DNA from: Halichondria panicea | Lineage: Eukaryota; Porifera; Demospongiae; Suberitida; Halichondriidae | Assembly: GCF_963675165.1 (NCBI RefSeq) | Contig: NC_087379.1 | Span: forward strand, 7,904,339-7,968,338 | Length of the DNA: 64,000 nucleotides | Reading direction: 5' to 3' | Shown: positions 32,501-44,529 of the stretch, one piece after another | Layout of the letters: every line of letters begins with the position of its first letter | Position numbering within the stretch: position 1 is the stretch's first letter | Notes under the pieces: generated by a model | What the model was told of the DNA's origin: nothing | Seen by the model: the letters and a program-made list of their open reading frames with translations, nothing else | The model's database searches: none | Program-made: the position numbers and the translations under genes

Positions 32501-34661
32501 TTGGGAACTGGCCATAATTTTCTATTTTTGGGAAGATACCATGGTATTTTGTCAAAATCAAGCCCAAATTAGACCTTTGATTTTAACACATCATCTGAAA
32601 CGCCTCTCTCTAAGCTTTAAAAAAATCGTAAAATTAATGTGATCGGACCATCGGAACTAAAGTTATAGCCGTTCAAACATATTCAAATTGAACGCTGTGT
32701 TGCATTATTACATGTATTTACCCATCATGTGTACACTGTGCTTAGATTGCACTGTGAACATACACGTATGCCCCTCCCCCTCTACCAGGTGAAAGACAGG
32801 TTGCCTGGTCAGCAGCTGAAGGCGGTTATTCCGTGCTTCCTAGTACAAGAAGGTTCAGAGATGTTCAAGACTAACAAGAAGGGTCGAAATCCATTGGAGG
32901 TTTGCTCACCTGACGTAGCAACCATCGTCATGGGCTTCGACAAGGACGGGTGAGCTGGGGACACAATTATATATAGCCACTTCATTGTAATTTCACTGAA
33001 TTTATTCTATCCATTTTAAGACCTAAAATGCACTGTTGTTGGTAGCAAAAGCTCGTTATAATTGCTAAATTTAACAGCAGTCCAAGGAAGTAGATAGCAC
33101 AGCTGCAGCTAGTTGTGTACTAGGGTATGTACTAGCATACCTGTATAATGTTGTTGCTACTGTATAGATTTTGATTTTTAGTTATGTGTACTGAACTGCC
33201 TCCTTGCAGTGGTGGTGTGAAGTTCCATGGTAGTCTGAAATCACCTGCTCCCCCAGTGGTGGTTCAGGGCACACAGAGAGGACCTTTGGTGAGCCAGATA
33301 CTGTTGCCTCTTTGATATACTAGCTTTATAAACAGTACATGCTGTTAACTGTTTCCACTCTGAATTAGTCCTGCCCTTGCATCCATCAGGTGTACCCTAC
33401 TCCCCTGCGTACTGGCAGTGCCACCCACCACCCACCCACAGCCTCTCTGCCAGTTGGAGTTATGGACACTGCTGGAGCCACTGGAGGTGGTAAGACCTTG
33501 TATTTTTATGCTGTACCCTCCCCCATTGTCTTAAAACTTTCTTTGTTAGGTCACCTTTGTTAGGGTGACCTTTCCAACTATGTGTTCAGATACAAGTTCT
33601 GTAAGTCTGTATTTAAAGTGGTCTTTACATGACTGTACTTTATATGGTTGTGCATATTGCACAGAACCAACTCTAAGCAATAGTCTGTTCTGTTCTTATC
33701 TGAATTGTATATCCATACCACCCCCCTCCAGGTAGTGTGGGTGTGGCCATTGAGCCGTGCTTCCTGTGTGAGGCTCCAGTGGACGTCAAGTTTGAGCCAT
33801 GTGGTCACGCTGTCATGTGTGCAGAATGTGCACAGAGAGCCAAGAAATGCCCCACTTGCAAAGTGAGTACTAAGTACATAGCTACAATTTGCTTTATTTA
33901 TATCCTAAACAACTTCCCAGATACAGTACTTCTCAAGTTGCATATGTTGAATTTTATGGTTCTTCCTTACACAGGCTGCAGTCAAGACTATCTCCAAGCT
34001 GTCCAAGGTTTGTATGATGTGTAATGAAGAGGAGGCCACAGCCACTGTCAAGCCATGTGATCACACCTTCTGTCCAGGTACTGGTACTTAATGATAGGTA
34101 CATGTATCACTCAGAAACAGCCTCTCTGTGTATTATATAAGCCCCCACTATCCTCCACAGTCTCACCTTTCTTTCATATGTACTAGCTTTCATTTACTGT
34201 CTTCTCCCTCTCTCACTGTATAGAATGTGCCCGGAGGATGAAGACATGCTTCGAGTGTCCAGTGCTTATTACTGCAAAAGAGGGACTACGTACGTAAACT
34301 GCATTACAAGTTTACACAAGCTGTGTTGCTTAATTAGATAACCTCTATAACTGTATAGTACATGTACTTAGCAATATTGTGATTTTGTGTCAAATAATAC
34401 CTCCCCCCCCTCCACACACACACACATACACATACATCCACCCACCCACCCACACACACACACACAGCCCCCGTCTCGGCCACCAGTGTCCATCCGCTGG
34501 CCAGCCCTGACTCTGAATCTAATTGTCCTATTTGTCTGACAGAGCCTAAGAACACGGCCTTCCTCTGTGGACACCAGACATGCTGGGACTGTGCACAGAA
34601 GGTCGACCATTGCCCAGTGTGCAGGAAGTTTGTGACTCATAGAATTCAGTTGTTCCAGTGA
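29581..34661 (+). CDS. mib: Mind-bomb-like E3 ubiquitin ligase, 5' part missing
   Basis: Exons: 29581-29739, 30588-30695, 30803-30843, 30946-31105, about 31285-31437, 31713-31839, 32115-32324, 32789-32949, 33210-33288, 33390-33489, 33732-33862, 33975-34077, 34224-34289, 34468-34661 (TGA). It encodes an ankyrin block (AGKAAIHCACAAGNVDVLK, GDTALHCAV, GYTPLHLAAL, GQTALHLAVHQGHA) followed by three RING-type fingers: CFLCEAP...CGHAVMCAEC, CMMCNEE...CDHTFCPEC and the C-terminal CPICLTE...LCGHQTCWDC...CPVC. This order is that of Mind bomb, which ubiquitinates Notch ligands to drive their endocytosis. The ZZ/MIB-HERC2 and mib-repeat N-terminus is missing here; the broken copy at 17.6 kb retains one mib repeat. 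The first exon is out of frame with the ankyrin block unless it is spliced differently, and exon 31285-31437 has no AG acceptor. It may be a pseudogene or a truncated gene. Confidence 0.8.
29799..30091. mobile_element. Foldback element, copy 3
   Basis: In the first visible mib intron. The left end ctctttcagctgccataact is mirrored by agttatagctgctgaaagat at the right end. Part of the left inner arm is deleted relative to copy 4. Confidence 0.7.
30138..30435. mobile_element. Foldback element, copy 4
   Basis: In the same intron, 46 bp after copy 3. It keeps both inner arms (gaaagcttacaaagagacct / aggtctctttctaagctttt). Corresponds to copy 2 in the broken mib locus. Confidence 0.75.
31200..31281. 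repeat. CA/CGCCCA microsatellite before mib exon
   Basis: A cacaccacacgcccacacac-type tract runs directly into the coding sequence of exon 31285-31437 and replaces the expected polypyrimidine tract and AG acceptor. A comparable CA/CCCA tract at 34400-34465 precedes the last exon, which does have its AG. Confidence 0.85.
32385..32680. mobile_element. Foldback element, copy 5 (diverged)
   Basis: gattttctgaaagcttagaa at the left and its diverged complement tctaagctttaaaaaaatcg at the right, inside a mib intron. More mutated than copies 1-4, so an older insertion. Confidence 0.55.
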
Positions 34662-36355
34662 CAATTTAGTATTTGTTTCGTTTCTTTCTTTTCTGACTTT
34701 AGCAGACTGTTTTGATTTTATGGGCTCCGTTTTAATTGGTTTGTACACGTGCAGTGAACATTAGACAACTTTTGTGTGTAGTGTTAATTGTTGTTTCGTT
34801 ATTTATGTCAATTATTAGTTACCATGTTTAATTGTATATATACTCTTTTGATAACGTTTGATAACGTAATTACATGAACAAAATTAAGTTAAACATTCTA
34901 TATTGCATTATCTAGCTATAGCCATAATTAATCCATATCCAGTAGACACATGCTCACATCCACAGACAGTCAGACAGAGGGGCACTTCCCGAACCAATCC
35001 ATCATGTGACCATGCAGCACGCTCACAATGCATGACCATATCATGATCACATGATAGACAGCAGTTAGAGTTCCCTGTACGTAAAGAATGCATGCCAGGG
35101 AGACAATCATTAATTAGGGAATTAGAGATGGCTATAATTATAAGTGTCCATTATGCACACCTCTACACTAATATTGCACTGCCACCAATTATCCATAGAA
35201 TCAGCTATACCATAAAGCCTGAGGCAGAAGAAGACATAAGAACCATGAATGAGTGTGCTTCACCTCTATAAATTTGTAATTTGGAGCTGTAGAGGTGCTT
35301 ATGTTGACAGAGATACTTGTATTATAGGGCTGTGCCAAAGACATACTTCCTGGCGTGTAAATCAGCCACCATCCATATGGTTGTTAGTGAGAAGATTATG
35401 AATAATAGACACAGTGAATTGTGTCCCTCGTCAGGAGTGCACTCTTGCCCTCATGCATTTACATTATTAAGACAAGGAGTCAAAGACATTTTAAGTATTA
35501 TAGTAATTAATTAAATTCCTTAAAACGTGCTGGTCTAGACCTAACAAGTCTTGTACTATTTACATGAACACCAGTGCAGTGCAGTAGCCAGGTGTGACCT
35601 CTAGATCTAGCTATATAGAGCTTGTAGGAAATTCCTTACATTTGCAAAGCACCATACACCATAATTATCATGACTGTCTGCATGACTGTACAGATCTAAA
35701 GAAGTACAGGGTCCACTGACATTTATCATACATACCATATTGCTAGACTTCCATGACTGGAACTTTCTGGTAGCTATCATCCTCAATGCAGTAATGCTTG
35801 TTGTCTGGCATGGCCACATTGAGATATATTCAACAGAGGAGACCTCAAAACTGAGCTGTACTGTCCAAGTAGTCAGTCTATACTTGCACATCTGCAGGGA
35901 ATCAAACCAACTCATAAGTTAGTATGTATATTGTATATCTTGATACAGCAAAGAATAGATTGGAATTTGAATTTGAATTTGAATGAGAACACAAACAAAA
36001 ACACAGAATAACTTAGCATGGCAGTGCATGCTTACACAGTACAGTAAGGCATACTATTATGTGATGGATGGAGCACAAGTGAGGATAATTAGAAGTCAAA
36101 AGGGGAAGAGTTACAGAGCAGTAGTCTGAGTAGACCAGCAGCTTTCCAGATTGCAAGGATTGTAATCTATTGCAGGATGTAAAATTAACATCCGGTCATT
36201 GCGTGGGCGAAAGGGGAGGGTCTATGCGGCGCTGCAGCACTTGGATTCTTCAGTCTAACGGCTTGGAGGTTAGGAGTGAAGAAATTTGACAAGGGAGTTC
36301 ATCAAACTATCAGCTATCATCAACTATCATCAGTTATCAACAACTATCAAGCTCA
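34662..36355. other. Intergenic region
   Basis: No gene with splice and frame support. It includes a short gaatttgaattt tract at about 35958-35980 and, at 36170-36290, a relatively GC-rich stretch (gcgtgggcgaaaggggaggg) that may be the promoter and 5'UTR of the collagen-like gene. No TATA box stands out. Confidence 0.45.
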
Positions 36356-38434
36356 ATGGCCTCTGCACCTCTGGTTACGCCGCCGGCAGCACCACCACCA
36401 AGACTGCCGAAGACCCAGCTGCACTACGGGTCAACCAACAATCCAGTGAGTTTTGCATGATAGATCTATAGATGTTCTGTTCTAGCTAGATCTCTATGCA
36501 GTAAGGATGCATGCATGTTCTAGCTATGCTCTAGCTATGCCAGCACAATCAAAAAATTATGGTTATTGTGCAGCCGATAACGAAGAAGCACATAGTGAGC
36601 GTTCTCCGGTTCGGGAAGAGGAGTTGGGCCACAGACAAGTTCTTGTGCCCACAATGCTATCTGCAGCCGAGTGGTCCGGTCACCGTAAGTCTAAATGCAG
36701 TATTACTCTATAGCTGCAGCCTAAGTCGATTTAATATGCTCCTGAAATTATCACGGCTACACAATTATTTTTTTAAGCTTGCAATTCATTTCCACCCCAC
36801 AGACTGAGTTCTGGTGGAAGGGTGAAGCTCATCTTGGTGTCGGGGACCACTCTATGCGCGAGGCTACATGCTACATCGAACATCTGCAGTTTGATCATCG
36901 TAAGTAAAATTATGCAACTTTCATTGTCGTAGTATTTAGTTCCCATGCTTTCAGATTGATTTTAATGATATTCATGGGTTTTCCCGGGGAAATTTTTCGA
37001 TTTTACTTTGCGAAATTTTATCGCATATAATATGTAGCTTGGACAGCATAATTCATTAATTAGCTCATTAAGTACTTTATAACAATAATTTTATATTGCT
37101 CCATTTCTTATTTTACAGACACCGGCGTTTCCAGTCCAACAGTGCTATTTCTTGACCACCAACTGAGAGATTTGGCCTATGCCCAGTGGCAAAGGGCTGT
37201 AAGGTTTCCCCCCATTGTTGCACGGGGGCCACCAGGGCCACCAGGTGTTGATGGTTTGGATGGGATTGATGGCGTGGATGGTGTGGATGGTAGGCCAGGG
37301 GTAGACGGTGTGAATGGTGTGGATGGTAGGCCAGGGGTAGACGGGGTGAATGGTGTGGATGGTGGGCCAGGGGTAGATGGTGTGAATGGTGTGGATGGTA
37401 GGCCAGGTGTGGACGGTGTGGATGGTAGGCCAGGGGTAGACGGTGTGAATGGTGTAGATGGACAACGTGGAGAGAGAGGAGAGAGGGGAGAGAGAGGACA
37501 AGGATTGGACACCAGAATGATAGAATCATTAATGGCACAAAATGTAAGTTGAATACATGCATGCATGCATGTGTATGTACTGAAAGTTCCTTACAATAAG
37601 GAGAAATTCCTTACAAATAAATTAATTTTATTGTGTATTACAATCATTGATTATTTTTTCACCGTGTCCTTTTCTTGCAGAGAGCGTTAACAAAAGTCGT
37701 TCATCTACTCGCGGGACTACTCCCTCAACCTCTGCCACCAAACGTTGAGGAGGCTTTGAGGCTGACGACGGCTAGTGCTATGGAGGGGGCCGAAAATCCT
37801 AGATCAACTGTCGTCACCACCCCCCCTCGTGGCCTTGTCGTCACCACCCCTCGTGGCCCTGTCGTCACCACCCCAAGTGGCCCTGTCGTCACCACCCCTC
37901 GTGGCCCTGTCGTCACCACCCCTCGTGGCCCTGTCGTCACCACCCCAAGTGGCCCTGTCGTCACCACCCCTCGTGGCCCTGTCGTCACCACCCCAAGTGG
38001 CCCTGTCGTCACCACCCCTCGTGGCCCTGTCGTCACCACCCCTCGCGGCCCTGTCGTCACCACCCCTCGCGGCCCTGTCGTCACCACCCCTCGCGGCCCT
38101 GTCGTCACCACCCCTCGCGGCCCTGTCGTCACCACCCCTCGCGGCCCTGTCGTCACCACCCCGAGTGGCTCATGGTCCAACGTTGGACCGTCTGCTAGTT
38201 CATCACGTAAACGAAAGAGATCACCCGCAACAATGAATTTACATTACGACTATAAAAAAAGGTAAGCGATTTCATGTGAAGAGTACTACAACAAATGTCT
38301 AAAAGGCCATGCATGCACTTCATATTTTGTGCATCTTATAATACTTGTGTAAATTTCATCTCTTTCTCTTTCATACTTGCAGGAAAAATTTTGATGCTGC
38401 GCATGAACTTGATGACAGGGGGAGGGGGGAATAA
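36356..38434 (+). CDS. Short-chain collagen-like protein with VVTTPRGP repeats
   Basis: Exons 36356-36445, 36574-36684, 36803-36899, 37119-37543, 37681-38261, 38383-38434 (TAA). All phases agree, giving 451 residues. Order: a proline-rich start (MASAPLVTPPAAPPP); a compact cysteine/tryptophan region (FLCPQCYLQPSG, FWWKGEAHLG, ATCYIEHLQFDH) that could bind zinc; a Gly-X-Y collagen-like tract of about 33 triplets (GPPGPPGVDGLDG, then GRPGVDGVNGVDG units, then GERGERGERG); a helical segment (ALTKVVHLLAGLL); fifteen 8-residue VVTTP(R/S)GP repeats; and a basic tail SSSRKRKRSP. No signal peptide or transmembrane segment is visible, so secretion is not supported and the basic cluster could be a nuclear signal. 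Function unknown. Confidence 0.75.
37210..37495 (+). repeat. Gly-X-Y coding minisatellite
   Basis: Inside the collagen-like exon. Units such as gatggtaggccaggggta and gacggtgtgaatggtgtg repeat with almost no silent variation, which points to recent expansion. All units are multiples of 9 bp, so the triplet register is kept. Confidence 0.85.
37800..38170 (+). repeat. 24-bp coding minisatellite (VVTTPRGP)
   Basis: Fifteen copies of gtcgtcaccacccctcgtgg+ccct and its aagtggccct (S) and cgcggccct variants. The last six units share the cgc arginine codon while earlier ones use cgt, showing block-wise amplification. Confidence 0.9.
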
Positions 38435-38940
38435 TTGTATAGTGAGTTGCTTGAGGGCAGGCGGGGGCCATATATGGGTGTTTCAATAATTCATACTTAT
38501 ATAGGAGGGACCTTTTCTTTTAAATATACAAACTAGATTTTCGATGTTGTTTGGCTGGCATATGGATTGTTCTGTATCTTGGGAATTCTTGCCTATAATT
38601 TGTAGTTACGTTGTTATGCGGTGTAAAGGTTCTTCTTGTGTATAATATAGTGTTAGTGGGATGGTGCTTGGATTATGGATTGGCTTACTTCTTTGGTGAC
38701 TCTAGTTACTGCTGTATGTTATGTGTAACGGCTTCTTCTTGACTATAATTATGGAGTATTTCATTTGGCTTTCTCTCGCTGATTACGTATGTCGTAAAAA
38801 AAAAATAAAAAAAAATTGGCAGACCATGTGCTACCCTTTTTAGTTTGAATTATTAATGCTTGTGCACATTCTACAACATTGTGTGCATCAATTACTGTCA
38901 TGCATGGAGTCATCTGCAGTCTATCATTTGCTGATATTCA
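38435..38940. other. Downstream flank of collagen-like gene
   Basis: T-rich untranslated or intergenic DNA. An A-rich run with aaaaataaaaaaaa near 38796-38815 may contain a poly(A) signal. No further gene seen. Confidence 0.4.
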
Positions 38941-38989
38941 TATCTCTCTCTACAAAACCTTTTGTAACCAACCTTTGTAGCCTCTACAA

Positions 38990-39430
38990 GTCTGAGCATA
39001 TCATAATTACTCTCATAACCGAACAATTGTCTTCCTATAAAAACATAATTACATCTTGTATCAATTTTTTCTCTCATAACCGAACAATTGTCTTCCGAAC
39101 ATAATATTACTTCTCTTTCTCTCATAACCGAACAATTGTCTTCCCATATAACATAATTATTTCTTATTTCTCTCTCTCTCAACTCCGAACAATTCTCTTC
39201 CGAACATAATATTACTTCTAATTCTCTCATAACCGAACAATTGTCTTCCCATATAACATAATTACATCTTGTATCAATTCTTTCTCTCATAACCGAACAA
39301 TTGTCTTCCCATATAACATAATTATTTCTTATTTCTCTCTCTCTCAACTCCGAACCATTCTCTTCCGAACATAATATTACTTCTTTTTCTCTATAAATTA
39401 CGAACAATTCTCTTCCTATAATTCTTGTGC
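38990..39430. repeat. Minisatellite, ctcataaccgaacaattgtc type
   Basis: Tandem units of roughly 50 bp built from ctctcataaccgaacaattg, tcttcccatataacataatta and ttctctctctctcaactcc, in about eight diverged copies. Non-coding. Confidence 0.85.
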
Positions 39431-39980
39431 TAAGATGCCATGTCATGTCATACTCCATCTTCCATCCATGTATGTATGTATGTCAATTCTCGATTGTTTT
39501 TGTGCATCCTATCTATTTACAACTGCACATCTTTCGGTGACGACCAGCTGGGACTAATGGAACATCTCGAAGACCCTGGATCAATATGCAGTGCAGTGCA
39601 ATGAACTCTCAAACAACTCTAATATAAGCACTTCTATCTGAACACTATAATTATTATACGCAGCACTGCGTGGGACGTGTCTACTGTGGTAACCCCCTGA
39701 TGATGATGATGAAGCAGAAGACTCCTGGTTATATACCGTATACTGAAGAACTCTTCAATCTATGACTATACTACCTGGCGTACTCTCCATCATTGTCGAT
39801 CGTGGGCAAGATACATCCAATGGCAGCCCCTCAACTCGAATTCATGGCCACCAATATTTCTCAACACTACTGTTTGATGCTGGAAAAACTTTTAACACCC
39901 GTCACTTCCCCTGATGATCGAAACAAAGGACTCTAAAAATCATGGATGATCAAGTATGGTAACACAACACTCATATTATC
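39431..39980. other. Spacer between minisatellites
   Basis: No gene, splice pattern or clear repeat seen. Confidence 0.4.
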
Positions 39981-39984
39981 ATGC

Positions 39985-40570
39985 ATGCAAGCACACTGAC
40001 TCTCTGCTCTCTACTCTCATAATTATAACTGTGTCATGGAAGCACACTGACTCTCTACTCTCATAATTATAACTGTATCATGGAAGCACACTGGCTCTCT
40101 ACTCTCATAATTATAACTGTATCATGGAAGCACACTGACTCTCTGCTCTCTACTCTCATAATTATAACTGTATCATGGAAGCACACTGACTCTCTACTCT
40201 CATAATTATAACTGTATCATGGAAGCACACTGGCTCTCTACTCTCATAATTATAACTGTATCATGGAAGCACACTGGCTCTCTACTCTCATAATTATAAC
40301 TGTATCATGGAAGCACACTGGCTCTCTACTCTCATAATTATAACTGTATATCATGCAAGCACACTGGCTCTCTACTCTCATAATTATAACTGTATCATGG
40401 AAGCACACTGACTCTCTACTCATATTCTCATAATTATAACTGTATCATGGAAGTCTCTACTCTCATAATTATAACTGTATCATGGAAGCACACCGACTCT
40501 CTACTCTCATAATTATAACTGTATCATGGAAGCACACCGACTCTCTACTCTCATAATATAACTCTATATA
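39985..40570. repeat. Minisatellite, 44-bp unit
   Basis: About twelve copies of a 44-bp unit (tggaagcacactggctctct, actctcataattataactgt, atca), with gactct/ggctct variants and two shortened units. Confidence 0.9.
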
Positions 40571-40694
40571 TCATATCATGCACACTGACTATATCTATCT
40601 ATGGGGTCACTACTCATAATTTAAATTTATAATTTGTAGTAATGTGGTCTGCCATTAATAAAATAAACGATTTGCTAATAATTATGCCTTGCTA

Positions 40695-40960
40695 CGTTGT
40701 GTTGTGTCTCTGTGGAGCTTGATGTTCTAGGAATTGTACTTGTGTCGATGATGTGTCTCTGTGGCTTACTGTTCTGGTGACTGTACTGTTGTGTCGATGG
40801 ACGTTGTCTCTGTGGAGCTTGATGTTCTAGGAACTGTACTCTTGTGTCGATGATGTGTCTCTGTGGCTTGCTGTTCTGGTGACTGCATGTACTTGTGTCG
40901 GTGGATGTTGTCTGTGTTGATTGTCGGGCTCGTTGTTCTGATAGTGGGCTGTACTTGTGT
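40695..40960. repeat. Minisatellite, alternating 50-bp units
   Basis: Two kinds of unit alternate: tgtctctgtggagcttgatg+ttctaggaactgtac and tgtctctgtggcttgctgtt+ctggtgactg, each followed by ttgtgtcgatg. The higher-order period is about 100 bp. Confidence 0.8.
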
Positions 40961-41560
40961 CGGTTGATGTTGTTGGCTTAAGCTTGTTCTGCTCGGGACT
41001 GTGTCTACTGTAGAGCTTTGGTTGTTTGGTACGTTACACTGACTTGTGTATCTCTTAAAGCTTTTTGATGTATCTCTTTTTTAACTCTTTTTTTCATACG
41101 GTCCTAAAAGCCTAGGTAAAAAAGCACTGATTGAGAAAAAATATCCCAACCTTTTTGTAGGATTTATGCCTGCCCCTTGACCTGCCTGCCCTCTAAAACT
41201 GCAAACTGGATGGGGGAGAATAATTATAATGCATGCATTGTATTAATTACTGGAAGCATTTATCTAGTATAGATAGCTAGTTAACTGTTAATTTCCGAGG
41301 CATTGCAACCGCGTTGAGCAGCTAAAATACATGATTGCTCTATGTTTGGCTCTACGCCTCGAGGTGTAATCTGTTGCAAGATGCATGGCGGGCGCTGCAA
41401 GTTTGCTGCTCAGAGGAACTATATCCTGTCTCTGTCAACGTCTCCGTCGACATCTCTCTCACAAGTCCCTCTCATCAAGTCTCTCACTCTCATCAAGTCT
41501 CTCTCATCAATGAATTGGTGTCTAAATTAATTGTGCATGGGTATGTTTTCCTAATTGGTC
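40961..41560. other. Spacer with short simple tract
   Basis: No gene supported. Short ctctcatcaagtct repeats occur at about 41470-41510. The two overlapping 60-76 codon ORFs at 41335-41565 show no recognisable feature. Confidence 0.4.
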
Positions 41561-41564
41561 TGTA

Positions 41565-42495
41565 AGGGGGTTGTGCATTCCTCTGTAAGGGGTTTAGTTC
41601 TCTAAGTAGGTTGTATATATATATGCCTCTCTCTAAGGGGGCTTGGTTGTACTGATGCCTCTCTCTAAGGGGGTTGTACTGATGCCTCTCTATAAGGGGA
41701 CTTGGTTGTACTGATGCCTCTCTCTAAGGGGGCTTGGTTGTACTGATGCCTCTCTCTAAGGGGGCTTGGTTGTACTGATGCCTCTCTATAAGGGGACTTG
41801 GTTGTACTGATGCCTCTCTATAAGGGGGCTTGGTTGTACTGATGCCTCTCTCTAAGGGGGCTTGGTTGTACTGATGCCTCTCTATAAGGGGACTTGGTTG
41901 TACTGATGCCTCTCTCTAAGGGGGTTGTACTGATGCCTCTCTCTAAGGGGGCTTGGTTGTACTGATGCCTCTCTCTAAGGGGACTTGGTTGTACTGATGC
42001 CTCTCTCTAAGGGGGTTGTACTGATGCCTCTCTCTAAGGGGGCTTGGTTGTACTGATGCCTCTCTCTAAGGGGGTTGTACTGATGCCTCTCTATAAGGGG
42101 ACTTGGTTGTACTGATGCCTCTCTATAAGGGGACTAGGTTGTACTGATGCCTCTCTCTAAGGAGGTTTGTTTGGTTGTGCATTCCTCTGTAAGGGAGTTT
42201 AGTTGTGTATGCCTCTCTCTAAGGGGGTTGTACTGATGCCTCTCTCTAAGGGGGCTTGGTTGTACTGATGCCTCTCTCTAAGGGGGCTTGGTTGTACTGA
42301 TGCCTCTCTAAGGGGACTAGGTTATACTGATGCCTCTCTCTAAGGGGGCTTGGTTGTACTGATGCCTCTCTAAGGGGACTAGGTTGTACTGATGCCTCTC
42401 TCTAAGGGGGCTTGGTTGTACTGATGCCTCTCTCTAAGGAGGTTTGTTTGGTTGTGCATTCCTCTGTAAGGGAGTTTAGTTGTGTATGCCTCTCT
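41565..42495. repeat. Minisatellite, 32-bp unit
   Basis: About 28 copies of cctctctctaagggggcttg+gttgtactgatg, with shortened units (missing cttgg) and tctataagggga variants. The last copies change to ttgtgcattcctctgtaagg variants, which also appear before the array at 41550. Confidence 0.92.
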
Positions 42496-44510
42496 CTATA
42501 TAAGGTGGTTGTGATTCCTCTGCAAGGGGGTTTGCCTCTAAGGTGGTTTGGCTGTGTAATGCCTCTGTGCATGGTTGTACCTCTGTATGGGGGTTTGGTT
42601 TGGGTTTGTTGTCTCCATTGGTGGTTGGAACGGTCATGGAATAGCACTGGTGGGCTGGGTGCTTCGGACTGCAGGTAGCTTGTAGCCCCTCGTGTAGAGT
42701 GGTCTATTCGACTGCAGATAGCATTGTCTGGCCAGCTCAACTCCTTCGCCTGTAACCGTCGAGACCTCCTACCGCTCTTCACGACCCTGCAGCTGAGGTA
42801 CCATCATACTATCTATATCTGCATGCCCCCCTCCAAAGCCATTGCATTGCCTCGCCTGTGTTAATTAGGTTAGGCCAATTTGTTTGTGTTTCTACACTTG
42901 TAGCTTGATTTGTTAGGTATAGATAGATAGCTTTTTTTTTCTTTTCACATAATCTTGCACCAGCCAGATTATCAGATCCATGAGCATTAGTATAGATCTA
43001 ATACCCTCAAAGTGAGGGTAATGATTCATACTGTACTATACTCTTTTTGTGTAATCACTGTGTTTGTTTTTTTTTTGTTCGTTATCAGACCAAATTCTCC
43101 AATTTAGGCCAATTAGTAGTTGTAGTTCTGCACAGCCACTGTGTGGTTGTGCAGTTTAATTTTTCTTTGTGTACTTACATTTATATAAATATCCCTACAT
43201 ACTCGTTATAGAAGTTATAAGAATCAGGCTTTATCACAATTAAATGCATGCAAGATTATTAGAACCACCTTAATATAACCAAAAAAAAAAAAACCGGGTA
43301 ACACCACCAAAAAAACCTTTTTTTGTTTTAGAGTAAGAGCTTTCATTCGTGCGTACTTTACTTACTTTGTGTTCAATCTTGTTTGTGCTTTTTTAGGATA
43401 GTTTAGTTTTTTTGTTTCTGTTCTATGTTTGTCTTGTTGGCGAGGCTTGTATGCAATTGGTGGCGGGTGGTGGTGGCCTCTGCAATGATCACGCACACAT
43501 CACATGACTAGTCACCACACAGGGGATACTAATCCCGGGGTCAATGCTAGGCTCTACACTCACTCTTACCAATGGCTGCAAAGCCAACTGAACTCAGGCA
43601 ATCCAGCTCAGAGCGAGCTCTTGTACTAACCAATGGCTGCAAAGCCAACTGTCCTGCTCAGAGCGAGCTTATCTAACCAATGGCAGGAGCACAAATGAAG
43701 TGCCTATTGCCCAATTCAAAGCCTCTTACTGAATGTTGGCTAATAGATCAGACTACTCCCAACAAAGGAGATTCATGTCACTTAACCAATGACAATGACA
43801 CAATATGCCTGAAAGCCTTAATCAAGAGTTGCTGCATTGACCCCAGTGGTGTACTTATCATGCAATATATGATGTGTCATGCAATGTGTATCACCATTAT
43901 GATGCAACATGTGAGTATATTGTAGTCAGTAACTGCCTGCATGATTGAGTTACCTATATCATCACTGATCATCGTAACGGTGACTCAGATTTGAACCCTC
44001 CTAACCAGCACTCCCAGTGTTGCTCAGAGCGAGCTTAGGCTATTAACAGCACAAATCAAGTGCCTGTTATAATTTTAACTGACTAAGTGTGTTGCCACTT
44101 TAAGCTCTATGGAACTATGCTCTCTATAATCATATAGATCTAGCAGCATTGCAGCAGTGGGTCAAAGCACCAACTGTCGGCTGTGGTTGCTACCATGGCA
44201 ACACTCTGTGTCATACATATAATTATAATTGTATTTATCCACTCTCTGTATATCTTTTACAAGAACAGATGATCACATGAGCAACAGAGCTGCTTAGTTG
44301 GGAAAACACTGCATACTGCCAGTGACAGGAAGAAGAGCAGGGCACCTGTCTTGGCCTGTGTCAAGATCAATATGCCCCAGGGCACTGTACTGTGTCTTGT
44401 CTGTTGCTTGCTTGTATGCAGCCCATGCAGGCTAACCAGTGTCATGTACATGGTTGTGTGCATGTGCAATACTTTTTTCACAGGTTGCCATGCTAACAAA
44501 TAGTTAGCCT
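42496..44510. other. Intergenic region with a small duplicated block
   Basis: No supported gene. The block aaccaatggctgcaaagcca ... gctcagagcgagct occurs at 43566-43618 and 43627-43668, with a third partial copy (gctcagagcgagcttaggct) at 44021. agcacaaatgaagtgcctat (43688) and agcacaaatcaagtgcctgt (44047) are also paired. T-rich and A-rich runs occur near 43060 and 43280. Confidence 0.5.
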
Positions 44511-44529
44511 GATATGTATTTATTTGTTT

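Noticed and set aside
37113-38236. Antisense and shifted ORFs over the collagen-like gene
   Set aside because: Shadows of the Gly-X-Y and VVTTPRGP coding repeats, which are open in several frames.
41335-41565. Overlapping 62- and 76-codon ORFs
   Set aside because: Short, overlapping in two frames, run into the minisatellite and have no domain or splice support.
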